Shown: piece by piece, positions 23,926-36,352 of the stretch
Position numbering within the stretch: position 1 is the stretch's first letter
Layout: every line of letters begins with the position of its first letter
NCBI RefSeq assembly: GCF_030272615.1
Contig: NC_081408.1
Span: 201,398,341 to 201,462,340, forward strand
DNA length: 64,000 nucleotides
Direction of reading: 5' to 3'
Source: Cryptomeria japonica
Taxonomy: Eukaryota; Streptophyta; Pinopsida; Cupressales; Cupressaceae
Position numbers and translations under genes: made by a program
The notes under the pieces: generated by a model
Seen by the model: the letters and a program-made list of their open reading frames with translations, nothing else
Databases searched by the model: none
What the model was told of the DNA's origin: nothing

Positions 23926-26900
23926 ATGAAGAAAGAAGGTCTGAAGTTCAACAAAGATAACTATAGAATATGGAGTGACAAAATGAAGATTTACATTAAG
24001 TTTCTTTGTAGTCAGTATTGGGATCATATAGAAAATAATTATACTACACCTACTGGACCCCTGATTGATGAGCAGAAGAAAGAACAAAAATAAAATAACT
24101 AGGCATTAGAAGCTATTATCAGTTCCATGTCTGATGCTGAATATGTAGATGTTCATGGTCTCAAAACTGCATATGAAGTATAGAAGAAATTGGAAGAGAT
24201 TTATAGCAGTGATGAACATGTTAAGATTTCCAAAGAGGAGAGTTTAAGAGGAAAGTTTGACGACATGAGAATGTTTGAAGGTGAGAATATCCAACAGTAC
24301 GGTCAAAGGATTAAAGAGATAGTTGGTGAGATAAAGAGTGCAGGAGGGAAAGTGGAAGATGCCACAATAATCAGTAAGGTACTGAGAACCCTTCTATCAG
24401 TCTATGCTATTTGAGTTGTAGCTATTTAAGAGCTGAAATCCATTAACAAGACAAAGGTAACTCTTGACTCTATTATTGGCAAACTTACTTCTTTTGAACT
24501 AAATGGCTATGATGGTAGTGTACAGAAATCAGAATCTACATTTAGAGCTTTTATCTCTAACCCATCTATGAGAAGAAGTAGAGATACCAGCCATAACTAT
24601 GAATCTAGATCCAACAGAGATGCTGAAGATGAAGAAAACTCAGTGGAACTTGAAGCATTATTGGCAAAATGACTTCTTAGAGGCACTGGTAAATATAGAG
24701 GTAAGCTACCTTTAAGAAAAAATTCATGCAACGAGATTGCTCATATAGCAAAAAATTTCCCTAATGGTGAAAATGAATACAAGAGAGACAAATTTAAGAA
24801 GTACAAGGGTAAAGGAAAGAGAGATTGTCTTGTAGCTATTGGCAGTGGTATTATTGATGAAGAATCTGATGGTGATGCTAGTGAAGATATTGCGTTTGTA
24901 GATATTAAGGAAGAAATATCAGATCAAAAGGCACTAGTATCCAAAATGGATAACTCTAATGATTGGATCATTGATAGTGGTTGTTCACATCACATGAACA
25001 GTGATCCGAGAAAATTTCTTTCCCTGAAGGAATTTGATAGTGGCATTGTCAGATTTAGCAATGACTCATCCTCTGTATGGTTAAAGGTAAGGGATTTATT
25101 TCTCTTAATGGGAAGAGTAGTGCTGACGATGTCTATTTGGTTGAATGCCTAAAGCACAATCTTTTAAGTGTGGCACAACTTAATGACAGAGGATACCCAC
25201 TGGAGTTTAGAAATGGAACGTACAAAATCTTTGACAATAAAGGTGAATTGATTGCAACTGGGAAACAGACTAGAGGTAATCTATTTCATCTCAATCCTAA
25301 AGTTAGAAACTGTTTGATTGCAAAAATAGATGATAGCTGGCTTTGGCATAGGAGATTTTGTCATATAAATTTTGACAATATTGTTAAAGTAAGTAAGTCT
25401 AAGACAATAAGAGGTATGCCTTAGCTAGACAAACTAGTTAATGCTCTTTGTAAAGAATGTCAACTAGGAAAGATGACTTCTTGAACTTTTAAGAGAAAGT
25501 CCTTCCTAGCAGAGCACTTGTTGGATTTGGTTCATATAGATCTATGTGGACCAATAACAACAAGAAGCATTCAAGGTGACAGATACTTCATGATCTTCAC
25601 TGATGATTGTTCAAGGATGATGTGGGTCACATTCTTGAAGGATAAAAATGAAGCTTTTGGTATATTCAAGGCATTCAGAGCCTTAGTGGAGAAAGAGAGT
25701 GGCAAAAAGATAAAATGTCTAAGAACAAATCAAGGTGGTGAATTCACTTCTGTGGAGTTCACTAAGTATTGTGATGATAATGGTATCAAGTGGCAAATTT
25801 CTGCACCAAGGACACCACAACAAAATGGTAAGCAGAGAGAAACAACCGATCATTGGTTGAAGCTGTTAGGACTATGTTGATACAAGGAGGTGTAACAAAA
25901 ACATTTTGGAAAGAAGCTGTAAGTACAACTGTCTACACAATGAACTAAGTTCTAGTGAAAAGAGGTAAGGACAAGACCCCATATGAGTACTGGTATTGGA
26001 GATCACTTGATGTTAGCTATTTTAAGATATTTGGAAGAAAATGTTTTATTAAAAGAGGTGATTACATAAGCAAGTTTGAAGCTAAGAGTGATGAAGGCAT
26101 ATTTCTTGGCTATTCCACCAAGAGTAAGGCCTATAAATGCTTCAACAATCGGACATAGAAAATTGTTGAGAGTGTTGATGTTCATGTAAATGAATGACCT
26201 GAAGTTTCAGAAGGAACCATTTCTGAGAAGAAGGATGAAGATCCTTGCATTTTGCTTTTGCAACCTGAAACTGTTAAATCAGAAACTGGTAAAGCAAATC
26301 CTGATGTACTTGTTCAACCAGAACAAATAAATTCAGAGGAAGATGATAATGAAGAAGCAGAACCTAAAGAGAATGATCATGTTATTCCTAGGTATGTGAG
26401 ACTGAATCACATTCTTGAATAGATAATTGGGGATAGGGATGTCGGTGTACTAACCAGAAGGAGAATAAGAGATAACTCTTGTATGATCTCCACCTTTGAA
26501 CCTAGAAGTGCTAAGGAGGCATTTGGAGATGATCATTGGGTGAAAGCTATGGAGGAGGAGTTGGATCAAATTGAGAAGAACAACACTTGGACCCTAGTAC
26601 CCCGACTGGTAAACAAGAATGTTATAGGTACTAAATGAGTGTTCGGAAACAAATTAAATGAAGATGGTGTTGTAGTTCGCAATAAGGCAAGATTAGTATG
26701 CAAAGGTTATGTGCAAGAAGAAGGAGAAGATTATGGAGAAACTTTTGCACCAGTAGCAAGACTAGAAGGTGTCAAAATATTGCTTGCATTTGAAGCTCAT
26801 AAGAAGTTCAAGGTATATCAGATGGATGTTAAGTCTGCATTCTTGAATGAGATACTGAAAGAATTGGTTTATATAGAGCAGCCTGATGGTTATTTATTGA

Positions 26901-28031
26901 TAGATAAGGAAGATATGGTATGAAAATTGCATAAAGCCTTATATGGATTAAAGTAGCCACCCAGAGCATGGTATGAACAGATTCATATGCATCTGATGAA
27001 GATAGGCTTTGCTAGAACCAGTGATGACAACAACATTTATCTCAAGTCTGAAGGAGATGAAATACTGGTCAGTGAAATATTTGTAGATGACATTATATTT
27101 GGAGGTAATGATGACATGAGTAATTGTTTTGCAGATGAAATGAAGAATGAATTTGAGATGTCATTAGTAGAGAAAATAAAAAATTTCATAGGCTTATAGA
27201 TACAGCAAATGAAGAATGGTATTTTCATTACTCAATCCAAGTATGTGAAAGAGGTTTTGAAGACTTTCGGTATGAGTGACTGTAAACTAGTTGGAACCCC
27301 AATGGTTACAGGTTGTAAATTGCCCAAGGAAGATGCATCTAAGTCTATAGATGAAAAGGAATATAGGTCAATGATTGGTAAATTACACTATGTTGTTCAC
27401 AGTCGACCGGATATTACCCATGCAATTGGTATTGTTGCTATATTTTAGAAGAATCCAAAGGAGGTACATCTGACGGAAATCAAGAGAATTTTTAGATATC
27501 TAAAAGGTACTGTTGACTATGGGTTATGATATCCATATGGTGGAAATTTGATTTGAAAGCATACATAGATGTTGATTGGGTAGGAAATATTGATGACCAG
27601 AAGAGTACTACCGGTGGAGCATTCGTTCTAGGAGGAAGGATAGTTTCATGGAGTAGAAAAAGAAGAGTTGCACTTCACAATCTACTGCTAAAGTTGAGTA
27701 TGTAGCAACTTATATGAATTGCACACAAGGTATGTAGATGAGGCACATTTTGGAAGGTTTGAAGATAGAAATCTTACAACCAATAAATATTTTGTGTGAT
27801 AATACAAGTGAAATAAACATATCTAAAAATCATGTTTTGCATGCAAGGACTAAGCACATTGAATTGAAATATCACTTCTTGAGGGAAAAAGTTCAAAGTA
27901 AAGATGTTGTCTTGGAGCATGTTTCTACCAAGGAGTAGCTTGCAGATATCTTTACCAAACCTCTACCTAAGACCACTTTGGAGTATCTTAGAAGTCAATT
28001 GGGGGTTGTCCCTCTTCATGAAGTTAGTTGA
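23926..28031 (+). pseudogene. Copia-1 gag-pol polyprotein, degenerate
   Basis: Visible order: gag (from the ATG at 23926; FNKDNYRIW, then GKFDDMRMFEGENIQQYGQR near 24252); a ruined zinc knuckle (24715-24765); protease WIIDSGCSHHM near 24954; GAG-pre-integrase WLWHRRFCH near 25340; integrase core (DLVHIDLCG; RTNQGGEF where the second catalytic Asp is replaced by Asn; the third-acid region is garbled near 25830); RT ([19 protein letters not shown], catalytic FVDDIIF near 27080); and RNase H (STTGGAF, LCDNTS). The frame changes near 25080, 25840 and 27530, and there are many stops, mostly TAG or TAA where Gln or Trp is usual. It ends LHEVS at 28031. It cannot make a working polyprotein. Confidence 0.9.
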
Positions 28032-28336
28032 GAATGATGTTGATTGCATCAGTCCTTGAACCACTTGTAGAATTTTACATGGATTGATGAATAAGTGGAT
28101 GTATTCCACAAGGGGGGCATCAAGTTGTGGAATGATATTGATGCACAGTGAGAGCAGAATTACATGTTTTACTTTAACTTTGGCATTGTTGTCAAAGGGG
28201 GAGAACCAGCGGTAGGCTGAAGACAGATAAAGCAAGGTGAATAATTGGTAATGTAAACCAGGATTCCTATTCACCAATCTTAGCACCAATAAGAGGTATT
28301 GATATTTGTATTTCCATCAATGCCAAAGGGGGAGAT
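28032..28336 (+). other. Copia-1 3' leader with repeated polypurine tracts
   Basis: There are three purine tracts: AAGGGGGG near 28111, GTCAAAGGGGGAGA at 28191-28204 and CCAAAGGGGGAGAT ending at 28336, directly before the LTR. The phrase CATTG(T/A)TG(T/C)C precedes the tracts, as it does in K1, K2 and Copia-A. Repeated tracts before the 3' LTR are a known Sirevirus trait. Confidence 0.7.
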
Positions 28337-29757
28337 TGTTGGCATTTTGAGTTTGTTGGCATTTTGCATAGAGATTGCATTTATGATATGTTGTCATTGA
28401 TGTCAATTGAACCAGTAATGGTATTCATGTTATTGTTCATATTGTTGTTTTTTCTATTGGCTAGTAATTGGTAAGAAGAGCTTTGTGGAAGATGTTGTAA
28501 ACCGGTATGTAAAGTTTGTAAGGTGAATTGGTGAACCAGTGTAAAGGGTTAAACCTTTATATGTAAGGTAACTGGTAAACCCTAACCGATCAAATTTGAT
28601 GTTTTATTATCTGATAAGCGGTAATGATGGAGACACGTGTGATCATTGTATGAGGATATGTTCAAATTATTTTGGTGCATTTGTTTCTTGTCTAGGGAAG
28701 GAGAAAACTGGATTGCATCTAATTCACAACGTATGATGAGTTACAAAGTCTGATGAAGTAGTGATCATGGAGCGATTGGAATTTTCTTGAAGAATGTGAA
28801 GAGGTTGTCATGATTTATAACGGTCCAGATCATGCCGACTTGTTTTTAATCTTGATGATGAGAATTAGGTTTTGGTTGTGTTACCGACCTAATTGATTTG
28901 TATTTAAGGTTGATGAAGTTGTTTGTAAAGAGTGTTGGCAAAATTGATAGAAACCTATTGAGTGTGTAGTTTCCTAACCAGTGAATGGATCTGCACTTTG
29001 AGTGAAGGTAGATTGAAGCTTAGAAGGATCTGATCAAGCAAATGTAGTGCTACTTAGACAGATCAAGAAAACCTATTGTTTTCTAATAATTATAGAAGAA
29101 GTGAAATCCCTTAACTGGGTAAGCTCTAACAAGCTTGGTTACTCATTAAATCCTCTAACAAGGTGGTCCATTAGCTTGGATTCTTAAATCCTCCAGTGAG
29201 GTTACTCCTAATAGGGTATTGTGCTTTTCATCAAGGCATATTTGTAAATCCGTTAACCAGGTGATTCCTAACCGGAATTAGTTCTTAATAGGACTTATTG
29301 TAATGCTTTAATAGGCTTGGCTCCTAACAAGGCAAACTTTAGAAGAGTTCAGATAGCTATCCTTGTGAGTCTCATCTCACCATAATTTTTACCTATTTGG
29401 GTTTTCTATGTATAAACATTTGTGTCAAGTAGTGAATGATTTTGTGGTTGTGATCTTATTTGTTGATTTGGTTAACTTCTCATAATGCATGTTAAGTAGA
29501 AGCATTGAGAGTTGAATATGTTGAGTTATGATTAAGCATTGTTGATGTTTACAAGATTGAAGTCGTTTACTATTAAATTTGTCATAATAGTTAAACCGAT
29601 TGATGTCAAGTATTCTTATGAATATTGATCTTAACTGAGATATGTTTCCTTTGTTTGACTGAGTTTGAGTTTGGGAACTTTGTATCAGTTTTTCAATATA
29701 CCGATTCACCCCCCTCTCAGTATTCTATGGGATACTTATTCTTTCATCATACCATTA
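28337..29757 (+). repeat. 3' LTR of Copia-1
   Basis: The 1,421-base LTR begins TGTTGGCATTTTGAG and ends ACCATTA (TA instead of CA). It contains many short AGGTGGTCC/GGTTACTCC-like subrepeats around 29110-29340. Solo LTR S1 (33542-35002) is the same family. The C-rich block ATTCACCCCCCTCTCAGTAT lies near its 3' end. Confidence 0.85.
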
Positions 29758-30353
29758 ATACCATGTTGCCATCAATGATAACATAGTGAAACCAACCAAT
29801 TGAGTGTCAATTGCCAACAATCTCAAATTCCTTTTGTATCTCATTAGCAAATTTTTACAGATATCTTCATTTCCTCTAAAAATTATATCATCAACATACA
29901 CCACAACAATTAGGATTTTACCTAAATCTATTTTGAAATATAAATTACTATCATTCAAACCCTTCTATATGGCTCATTAAAATCAATGCCTTCAATCTAA
30001 GTGTAACCTTTGCAAGCCAACCTTGATTTATTTCTCACAACCTATCCATCTTTATCCAACTTGTTCTAGAATGCCCACTTATTTCCAATCACATTCTTAT
30101 CTATAAGTCTGTTAACAAATTCCCATGTCTGATTCTTCTCAAATTGATTCAATTCTTCTTTCATTACCTTCATCCAATTCTAATAATTGAAATCATCTTC
30201 TACTATTTTCAATTCAATCTTTGAAAGTAAACATAGTAGAACTTGTTCTTGAGTTGCTTTTCTTCTTGATATGATACCTTCATTCTTATCTCGAATAATA
30301 TGATCCACTGAGTGATTTTTATGAATATATCTTGGTATCTTAGACGTAGATAT
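29758..30353 (-). pseudogene. Copia-B RT fragment, downstream of the Copia-A insertion
   Basis: The minus strand gives the pol linker (IPRYIHKNHSVDHII), the start of RT (NWMKVMKEELNQFEKNQTWEFV, with a stop just before it), RLACKGY, then after an internal deletion the catalytic block VVYVDDIIF near 29895. Several stops and a frame change are present. YVDD is intact, but most of the fingers and palm between is missing. Confidence 0.8.
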
Positions 30354-31604
30354 TGTTAGCAAAAATCAAGAAGGAATACTGAGAGGGGGTGAGTCAGTCT
30401 TCACTAGAATATCAAACTTAATCACAAAACACAGATATGATAAAACACATTAACAAGACAGATAAGAAAATTAAAAGCACAACACACAACACCAAGATTT
30501 TTGACATGGAAAACCTTATTAAGGGAAAACCCATGGGGGGAACTTACCCACAGTAAGATGATATAGTAGTATGTGATAATATTATAATGGGGAATGCACA
30601 TGCATTCAAGTTCACTTCCTAGAGCTCACTGCTCAAATATAATGGTCTAGAAGGCTACAACCCTCAGGGAAGTCTCACTGACATAATAATATTCGGACTA
30701 CAATTTGGAAGAAATGAACTGAAAGAATAACATCTTTAAATGCCTGATTATAGTTTCAGTTAAGCACAAATGTCTTCCCTACAACATCAGTCTCACCTTA
30801 GACTCAACATCAAAGGATGAATCACTTGTTCGCATATAAACTTCTATCTGATAATGCATACACAACATCAAAACCTAAATTACATGAATGCATCACATAT
30901 ATATATATATACAATTCATCAACCCTGATAACAAGGTCGACTAAACCCTCAACCCTCAATTACAAAATTACATCACATGATACAAAGATTGACCACCAGA
31001 CCAATATAATGGTTTGCATAGAATAACATGGTCCTAAAATAAATTCCCAAATGCACAACTCCACCAAAAATCATGCCAAGATCGACCTCAACACGCTACA
31101 CCACCAGGAAAGCCGCATAACATGAAAATCATCACCGGTTGATAGAAACCACCAAAAACTCGTAGAAAAGATCAATGCAAAACACCAAAATAAATAGGAC
31201 ACAAATAAGAAACACCAACAAGTATGTTATAATCATCAGGAATAGTTGCACCAACACCATTTATTAAATCTTCATCGGTCAATGTCTAAAAGCTCAAGAA
31301 CATAGCCAATCAGCAAATGCCACGAAGAAAGATAACTTGTGGAGCACCAAATCATAATCCATTTGAAATGAAGATACACATGATCATCCCAAGCAATATC
31401 CCAAAAACTAAGCACAAGATCTATTTATGCTAGAATATGTTAGAGGAATACCGAACTCTACAAAACAGTGATCAGGAAACCAACACTACAAACTAGATCA
31501 TAAGATCTTCCCAATCTACAATCACCAAAGAAATACATAGGAATATGTTGGCATCAATGATAAAAAAATATCCTAGCAAAAACAATGACCAACAATATCC
31601 AACA
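30354..31604 (-). repeat. 3' LTR of Copia-A
   Basis: It is 1,251 bases, starting TGTTGGATATTG and ending TTTTTGCTAACA on the minus strand, with the C-rich CACCCCCTCTCAGTATTC near its 3' end. It aligns with 49963-50700, which lacks a central block of about 500 bases. Differences are numerous, so the element is old. Confidence 0.85.
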
Positions 31605-31923
31605 ATCTCCCCCTTTGGAATTGATGGCAACATATGAATGTAAAAAACAATCAATGCAAAGAAAGAAGATATCTCCAACAAACTCCCCCTAAGATCAGGA
31701 CTTAGAAATAAATTTTTTTTCACATGATCTCTCTCCCTCTTTGACAACAATGCCAAAGATCTCAAAATAGAAATCCAAACTCACTCTCCCCAAAACAACA
31801 ACATGAATCTCAAAAATTTCTCCAAAAACACAAACTACTCCAACAGAGGAGCAACACCAACTCACCAATTCGGGTAAAGGGATAAAACTCTAAAGTCCGC
31901 CGAATTGATGCAACTCAATGCAT
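31605..31923 (-). other. Copia-A 3' leader with polypurine tracts
   Basis: On the minus strand CCAAAGGGGGAGAT (31605-31618) abuts the LTR. Further tracts AGGGGGAGTT (about 31683-31690) and TTGTCAAAGAGGGAGAG (about 31729-31746) lie upstream. No coding sequence is seen between these and the RNase H stop at 31924. Confidence 0.75.
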
Positions 31924-33541
31924 CTAGATCTCATCAGGAGGGGTGGACACCGCTAACTTGTCTCTCAAATAGACAAATGTATCTGCAAGAAAAGGCTTAG
32001 TGAACATATCATCTATTTGTTCCTTTGCAGATACATACTCCAACTTCACCTTCTCTTCACTGAATTGCTCTCTCAAGTAATGATATTTTATTGACACATG
32101 TTTAGTCTTTGAATGTTGCACCAGACTCTTTGACATGTTACTAGCACTAGAATTATCATAGTGTATAATAGTAGACTCATCATAAATAACTCTGATATCC
32201 TTCAACATTTTCTTCATTCAGACTACCTGAGAGAAATTACTACCAACAACAATGTACTCAACTTCAACAATAGATAGGGACACTAAATCTTGTTTCTTAC
32301 TATCCCATGAAACCAACTTCTTACCCAAAAAGAATGCTCCACCAGTAGTTCTCGTCCGGTCATCAACATCACTAGTCCAATCAACATCAATGTAGGCACA
32401 TAGCATAAAATCATCATTCCTCAGATATTATAATCCATAGTCCATAGTTCCCTTCAAGTATCTGAATATCCTCGTCACAATAGTGACATGACTCTCTTTC
32501 AAATCATCTTGATATCTAGCATCCATGCACACAACATGCATAATGTCTAGCCTAATTTGAGTAAGATATAGCAATATACCAACCATAGATCTGTACAAAC
32601 GCTTATTATCACTAGGAGATTCATCATTCTTAGACAATTTACAACCAGCCACCATAGGAGTTCCAACTGGTTTGGAGTCATCTAATCCAAACTTCTTCAG
32701 TAATTCCTTCATATACTTATTTTGAGATATAAATATACCATTTTTTAGTCTATGCAATCTGCAAACCTAAGAAAAATTTCATCTCACCAATCATAGACAT
32801 CTCAAATTCTTTCTACATATCACTAACAAAATTCATGCTCAAGTTATCATCACCACCAAAGATAATATCATCAACAAAGACTTCAGCAATCAGGATGTTA
32901 TCATTCTCTATCTTAAAGTACAAGTTACTATCAACAACAAGTTTACTAAATCCCAATTTCAACAAATATTTATCTAGTCTAGCATATTAGGTTATAGGAG
33001 CTTGCTTCAAACCATAATGAGCTTTCTTCAATTTACAGACCATATCTCCATCATTTGATAGTGAAAATCCATTAGGTTGTTCAATGTAGACTTGTGCCTC
33101 AAGATTACCATTCAAAAAGGAAGATTTGACATCCATCTAATATACCTTGAAATCTTTATAACAAGAATAAAAAAGCAACAATCTAACTAGTCTAGAATAT
33201 ACTTTGCAAACTAGTCTAGCTTTATTTCTGACAACTTCACCGGCTTCACTCAATTTATTCATGAACACCCATTTAGTACCAATAACATTCTTATTCTTAG
33301 GTCTAAGCACAAGTTCCCAAGTGTTATTCTTTTCAATATGATATAGTTTGTCTTCCATAGCTCTCATTCAGTTTTCATCTTTACTAGCTTAGGTTCAACT
33401 TTAGAAATCAAACATACTTCTTCAGTAGCTAACCTTCTTCTAGTGATTACACCTTTATTCTTATCATCAATAATTTGATTTTCAGAATGATCCAATCTTA
33501 TATACCTTAGAGTCTTCTGATTGTTCTGATTCTCAGGTTCC
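31924..33541 (-). pseudogene. Copia-A RT and RNase H
   Basis: From the S1 site leftward: pol linker, RT N-terminus (33367-33137: [24 protein letters not shown]), the QVYIEQPNGF-type region near 33080, catalytic FVDDIIFGG at about 32861-32878, GTPMVAGCKLS near 32650, and RNase H (YIDVDWTSDVDDRTRTTGG at about 32390, YDNSSASNMSKS near 32150, DMFTKPF near 32005), ending at 31924. Stops and at least one frame change interrupt it. The catalytic RT aspartates remain. Confidence 0.85.
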
Positions 33542-35002
33542 TAATGAATAATGATGAACTACTAAGGTCCTAGCTGGTACTGAGGGGGGGGTGAATTAGT
33601 ACACACAAAACCTTATTCTAACACTTTGACAAATCAAAACACAAATAACCGGTTGCCTTCACCACTGTACTTAACCATAGCAATACCAGTTAAATAGAAA
33701 TACTTTAGACATCATTCAATAGATCTCAAATCTTGATAGCTACTTCACTAGTTTAATCATGCATGAGTTGTACCAATAAATACCACAACCATTAGACAAT
33801 GCATTCATATCTAACTTAATAAAAAACCACTCAATCATCACATGAAAAACTCAGAACCCAACACACAAATTTTTCACGTGGAAACCCAAATGGGAAAAAC
33901 CACAGTGGGGATGAATACCCACAAGCTTGTTTGTGGACTCTTTTGAAGTCCTCTTTGTTAGGAGCCTAGTTTGGTTAAGGACTTTACAATAAAGGTTCTG
34001 TTAGGAACCGATCCTGTTAGGGATCACCCGGTTAAGGGGTGGCTATATACCCTATTAAAGGTTGAAACCCTGTTAAGAGTTACCTCGCTAGAGGATTTAA
34101 ATAACTCAATGAACTTGAGCCACCTAGTTAGAGGATTTACAACAAAGCCTATGAAAGCTACCTGGTCAAGGGATTTACCTTCTCTTGAAATAGTTAGAAG
34201 ATAACAGGTAAAACTTTGATCTGATAACAACACTCCTTGCTAAGGGAGATCCTTTTCAGTTCCTCTCTTCTGTAATCACACTCTGTAGATTCCTCACTCT
34301 GGTTTGGCAAGTATCAAATCTCCAACATGTGGACACAAACACAATTTTTGCAAACAACTACAATAACAAAATTCATCAACCTTATAGACAACAATTAGGT
34401 CGGTAGCATAAACCGTAAACCCTAAACATTTTAGGTTTACAATTACAGGTGATCCAATCCTGACTATCCAAACACATTACATAGAATGAAATGATCTAAA
34501 ATAGATCTCAAGTCATTCTGCATCATCCAACCTTCACCGCATCTAGAAAATAGTAACCCATCATATGCTTTTCACATACCGCTAAGAAAAATGCACATTC
34601 TTGAGGTAGACATTCAATGCATTCAATCTTCATGCGCAAGATCCTCAAAGAAATTCTTCACATGCACACAACTGACATGGCATCTTGTTCATTATCCTTG
34701 TTCTTAATTGACTCATCACAAAACATCATTGGTTTCACCACACAAGCCAAATGGTAACCCTAGAGCTAAACTAAGACTATCAACCGGTAGTCACACTTAT
34801 TGAATCCCGACACTGGTCCACTCATCTGGTTGACCATAACCACTTCCGATATTCATACCAGTGCATATCGATTTAGCTTCTTGAGCACTTATTGACATGA
34901 ATGACTTTCGATCTTCATACTAGTGCATACCGGTTCACCTACTTGAGCACTTATTGACATCAATGACAACATACATTATCACCACTTCATCATATGCCAA
35001 CA
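33542..35002 (-). mobile_element. S1: solo LTR of the Copia-1 family
   Basis: This 1,461-base LTR is flanked by a perfect GTTCC duplication (33537-33541 and 35003-35007). On the minus strand it begins TGTTGGCATATGATG and ends TTCATTA, like the Copia-1 3' LTR end. It carries that LTR's signature blocks, including the C-rich run near 33582 and the region around TAGGTCGGTA (34399). No internal sequence accompanies it, so the element was reduced by LTR-LTR recombination. The Copia-A linker frame continues on both sides of the duplicated pentamer. Confidence 0.9.
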
Positions 35003-35407
35003 GTTCCTGCACTCCTTCACCAGTAGCAACAACATCCGGATAAATATTCTTTATTGGATCATTCTACTTAGGCTCTTTAGTCTGAATAGGGGCTAAAAAA
35101 ATATGTTGTCCATCATCATAACTATATGCTCTAGTCTTTTTTCCAAGGTTCTCATCCACCTTCACATTTGCACTCTGCACTATCTTTCTCAATCTCTTAT
35201 TGTAGCACTGGTAGGCTTTTCTCTTTGTTGAATATCCCAAGAAAATTCCTTTATCACTTCTAGCATCAAACTTTCCTATATCCTCATATCTTTTGATATA
35301 ACATCTGCTACCAAATACTCTAAAATATCTCATAGTAGGAACATGACCAAACCAAAGCCCATAAGGTTTCTTACCTTTATCTCCTTTGATGTGAACTCTA
35401 TTGAATG
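35003..35407 (-). pseudogene. Copia-A integrase C-terminus and linker
   Basis: The minus strand contains the conserved post-core segment (GKKPYGLWFGHVPTMRYFRVFG, CYIKR, IFLGYSTK, KAYQCYNKR), then the variable linker to RT. It is bounded by S1 on the left and element X on the right, and is continuous in frame with the blocks beyond each. Relatively few stops. Confidence 0.85.
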
Positions 35408-36352
35408 TGTTGTCTTCAAAATCTGATTCCCTTTAACATCCTTAAAATAATATGATTAAACTCGGTGCAGAAGAGACATCAAAGATAACGAAATTCTCAA
35501 GACAACATATGACAAGGTTTGATTGAACCTTCTACACTTTGGACTTACTCAGAGCCCAGGTGGGTATACCTTTGTGAATTGAATTCACACTTTCAAACAT
35601 AAACCCATACCAAACCAGTCCAGAAAACCAGTGGATCTATTCACCTTTCACCTTGAAATCAACTAAAAACAAAGAATGGAAATTATACTTAAATTCAGCA
35701 TTTCGATCAAAAAAACATGCAATAAACAACTTCAATCAATACCAGTGCCTTATCCAAGGTCACAGAGTCATCTAAACTCAGATAATACTCCTCAAACAAA
35801 ACATCTTTATGTGTCCCATTGGCTTGGTTTCTATTAATCCTTGTATACGCCTGACACCTACAAGAATTTATGCATTCCAAATTAAGCTGTGATCATCAAA
35901 ATTCAAAGTCTCTTCCAAAGAGTTTACTGGTATGAGTGATCCCCGCATCTTTAATTTCCCTCCTAAAGAGAAAAGCTAATGAACACTTCTACTAAAATTG
36001 CTTTGCAATTCCATTCACACAGAACAACCCTGGATTATTCAGAATGAAAATAGTAAATAAATTTGTAAATACACATGAAGACAACACAAAGCTTCACTCA
36101 AAACCGATGGTCTGTATATTGATATTTAGTTCAAGAAATATTACAAGAAATTTTGAGTATTCTCCATTAGACTTAGAGAAGCTCAGATAAATTTTTGTAG
36201 CGTTTTCTTACAATTCTTTGTGATCCCTCTTCCTCTAGTCCTCGTATCCATTTATAACAACATGGATGCACAAAGCTTCGGACTTCTCGAGGAGAGTTTG
36301 TTACAATCATTTCTTTCAAAATAAAGAGGTTACAAGCTTTTCGCAAAAATAG
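35408..36352 (-). other. Element X 3' region
   Basis: This is the DNA between the ORF stop and the element terminus. It is colinear with 62362-63260 of X2 (shared blocks include CCAGTGCCTTATCCA, GTCTGTATATT and ATCCATTTATAAC). It is non-coding. It does not resemble the other end of X, so it is not an obvious LTR. Confidence 0.6.

Larger units (their letters stand above)
23663..29757 (+). mobile_element. Copia-1: nearly full Ty1/copia element, 5' LTR truncated
   Basis: The order is the 3' end of a 5' LTR, an initiator-Met primer site, gag-protease-integrase-RT-RNase H, several purine tracts and a 1,421-base 3' LTR. The pol order identifies Copia. Multiplied purine tracts and the initiator-Met primer suggest the Sirevirus lineage. 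The 5' LTR is cut at 23662 by the LARD array. The 3' end joins the RT of Copia-B at 29758, so Copia-1 probably inserted into Copia-B. The left target duplication is lost. Confidence 0.9.
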
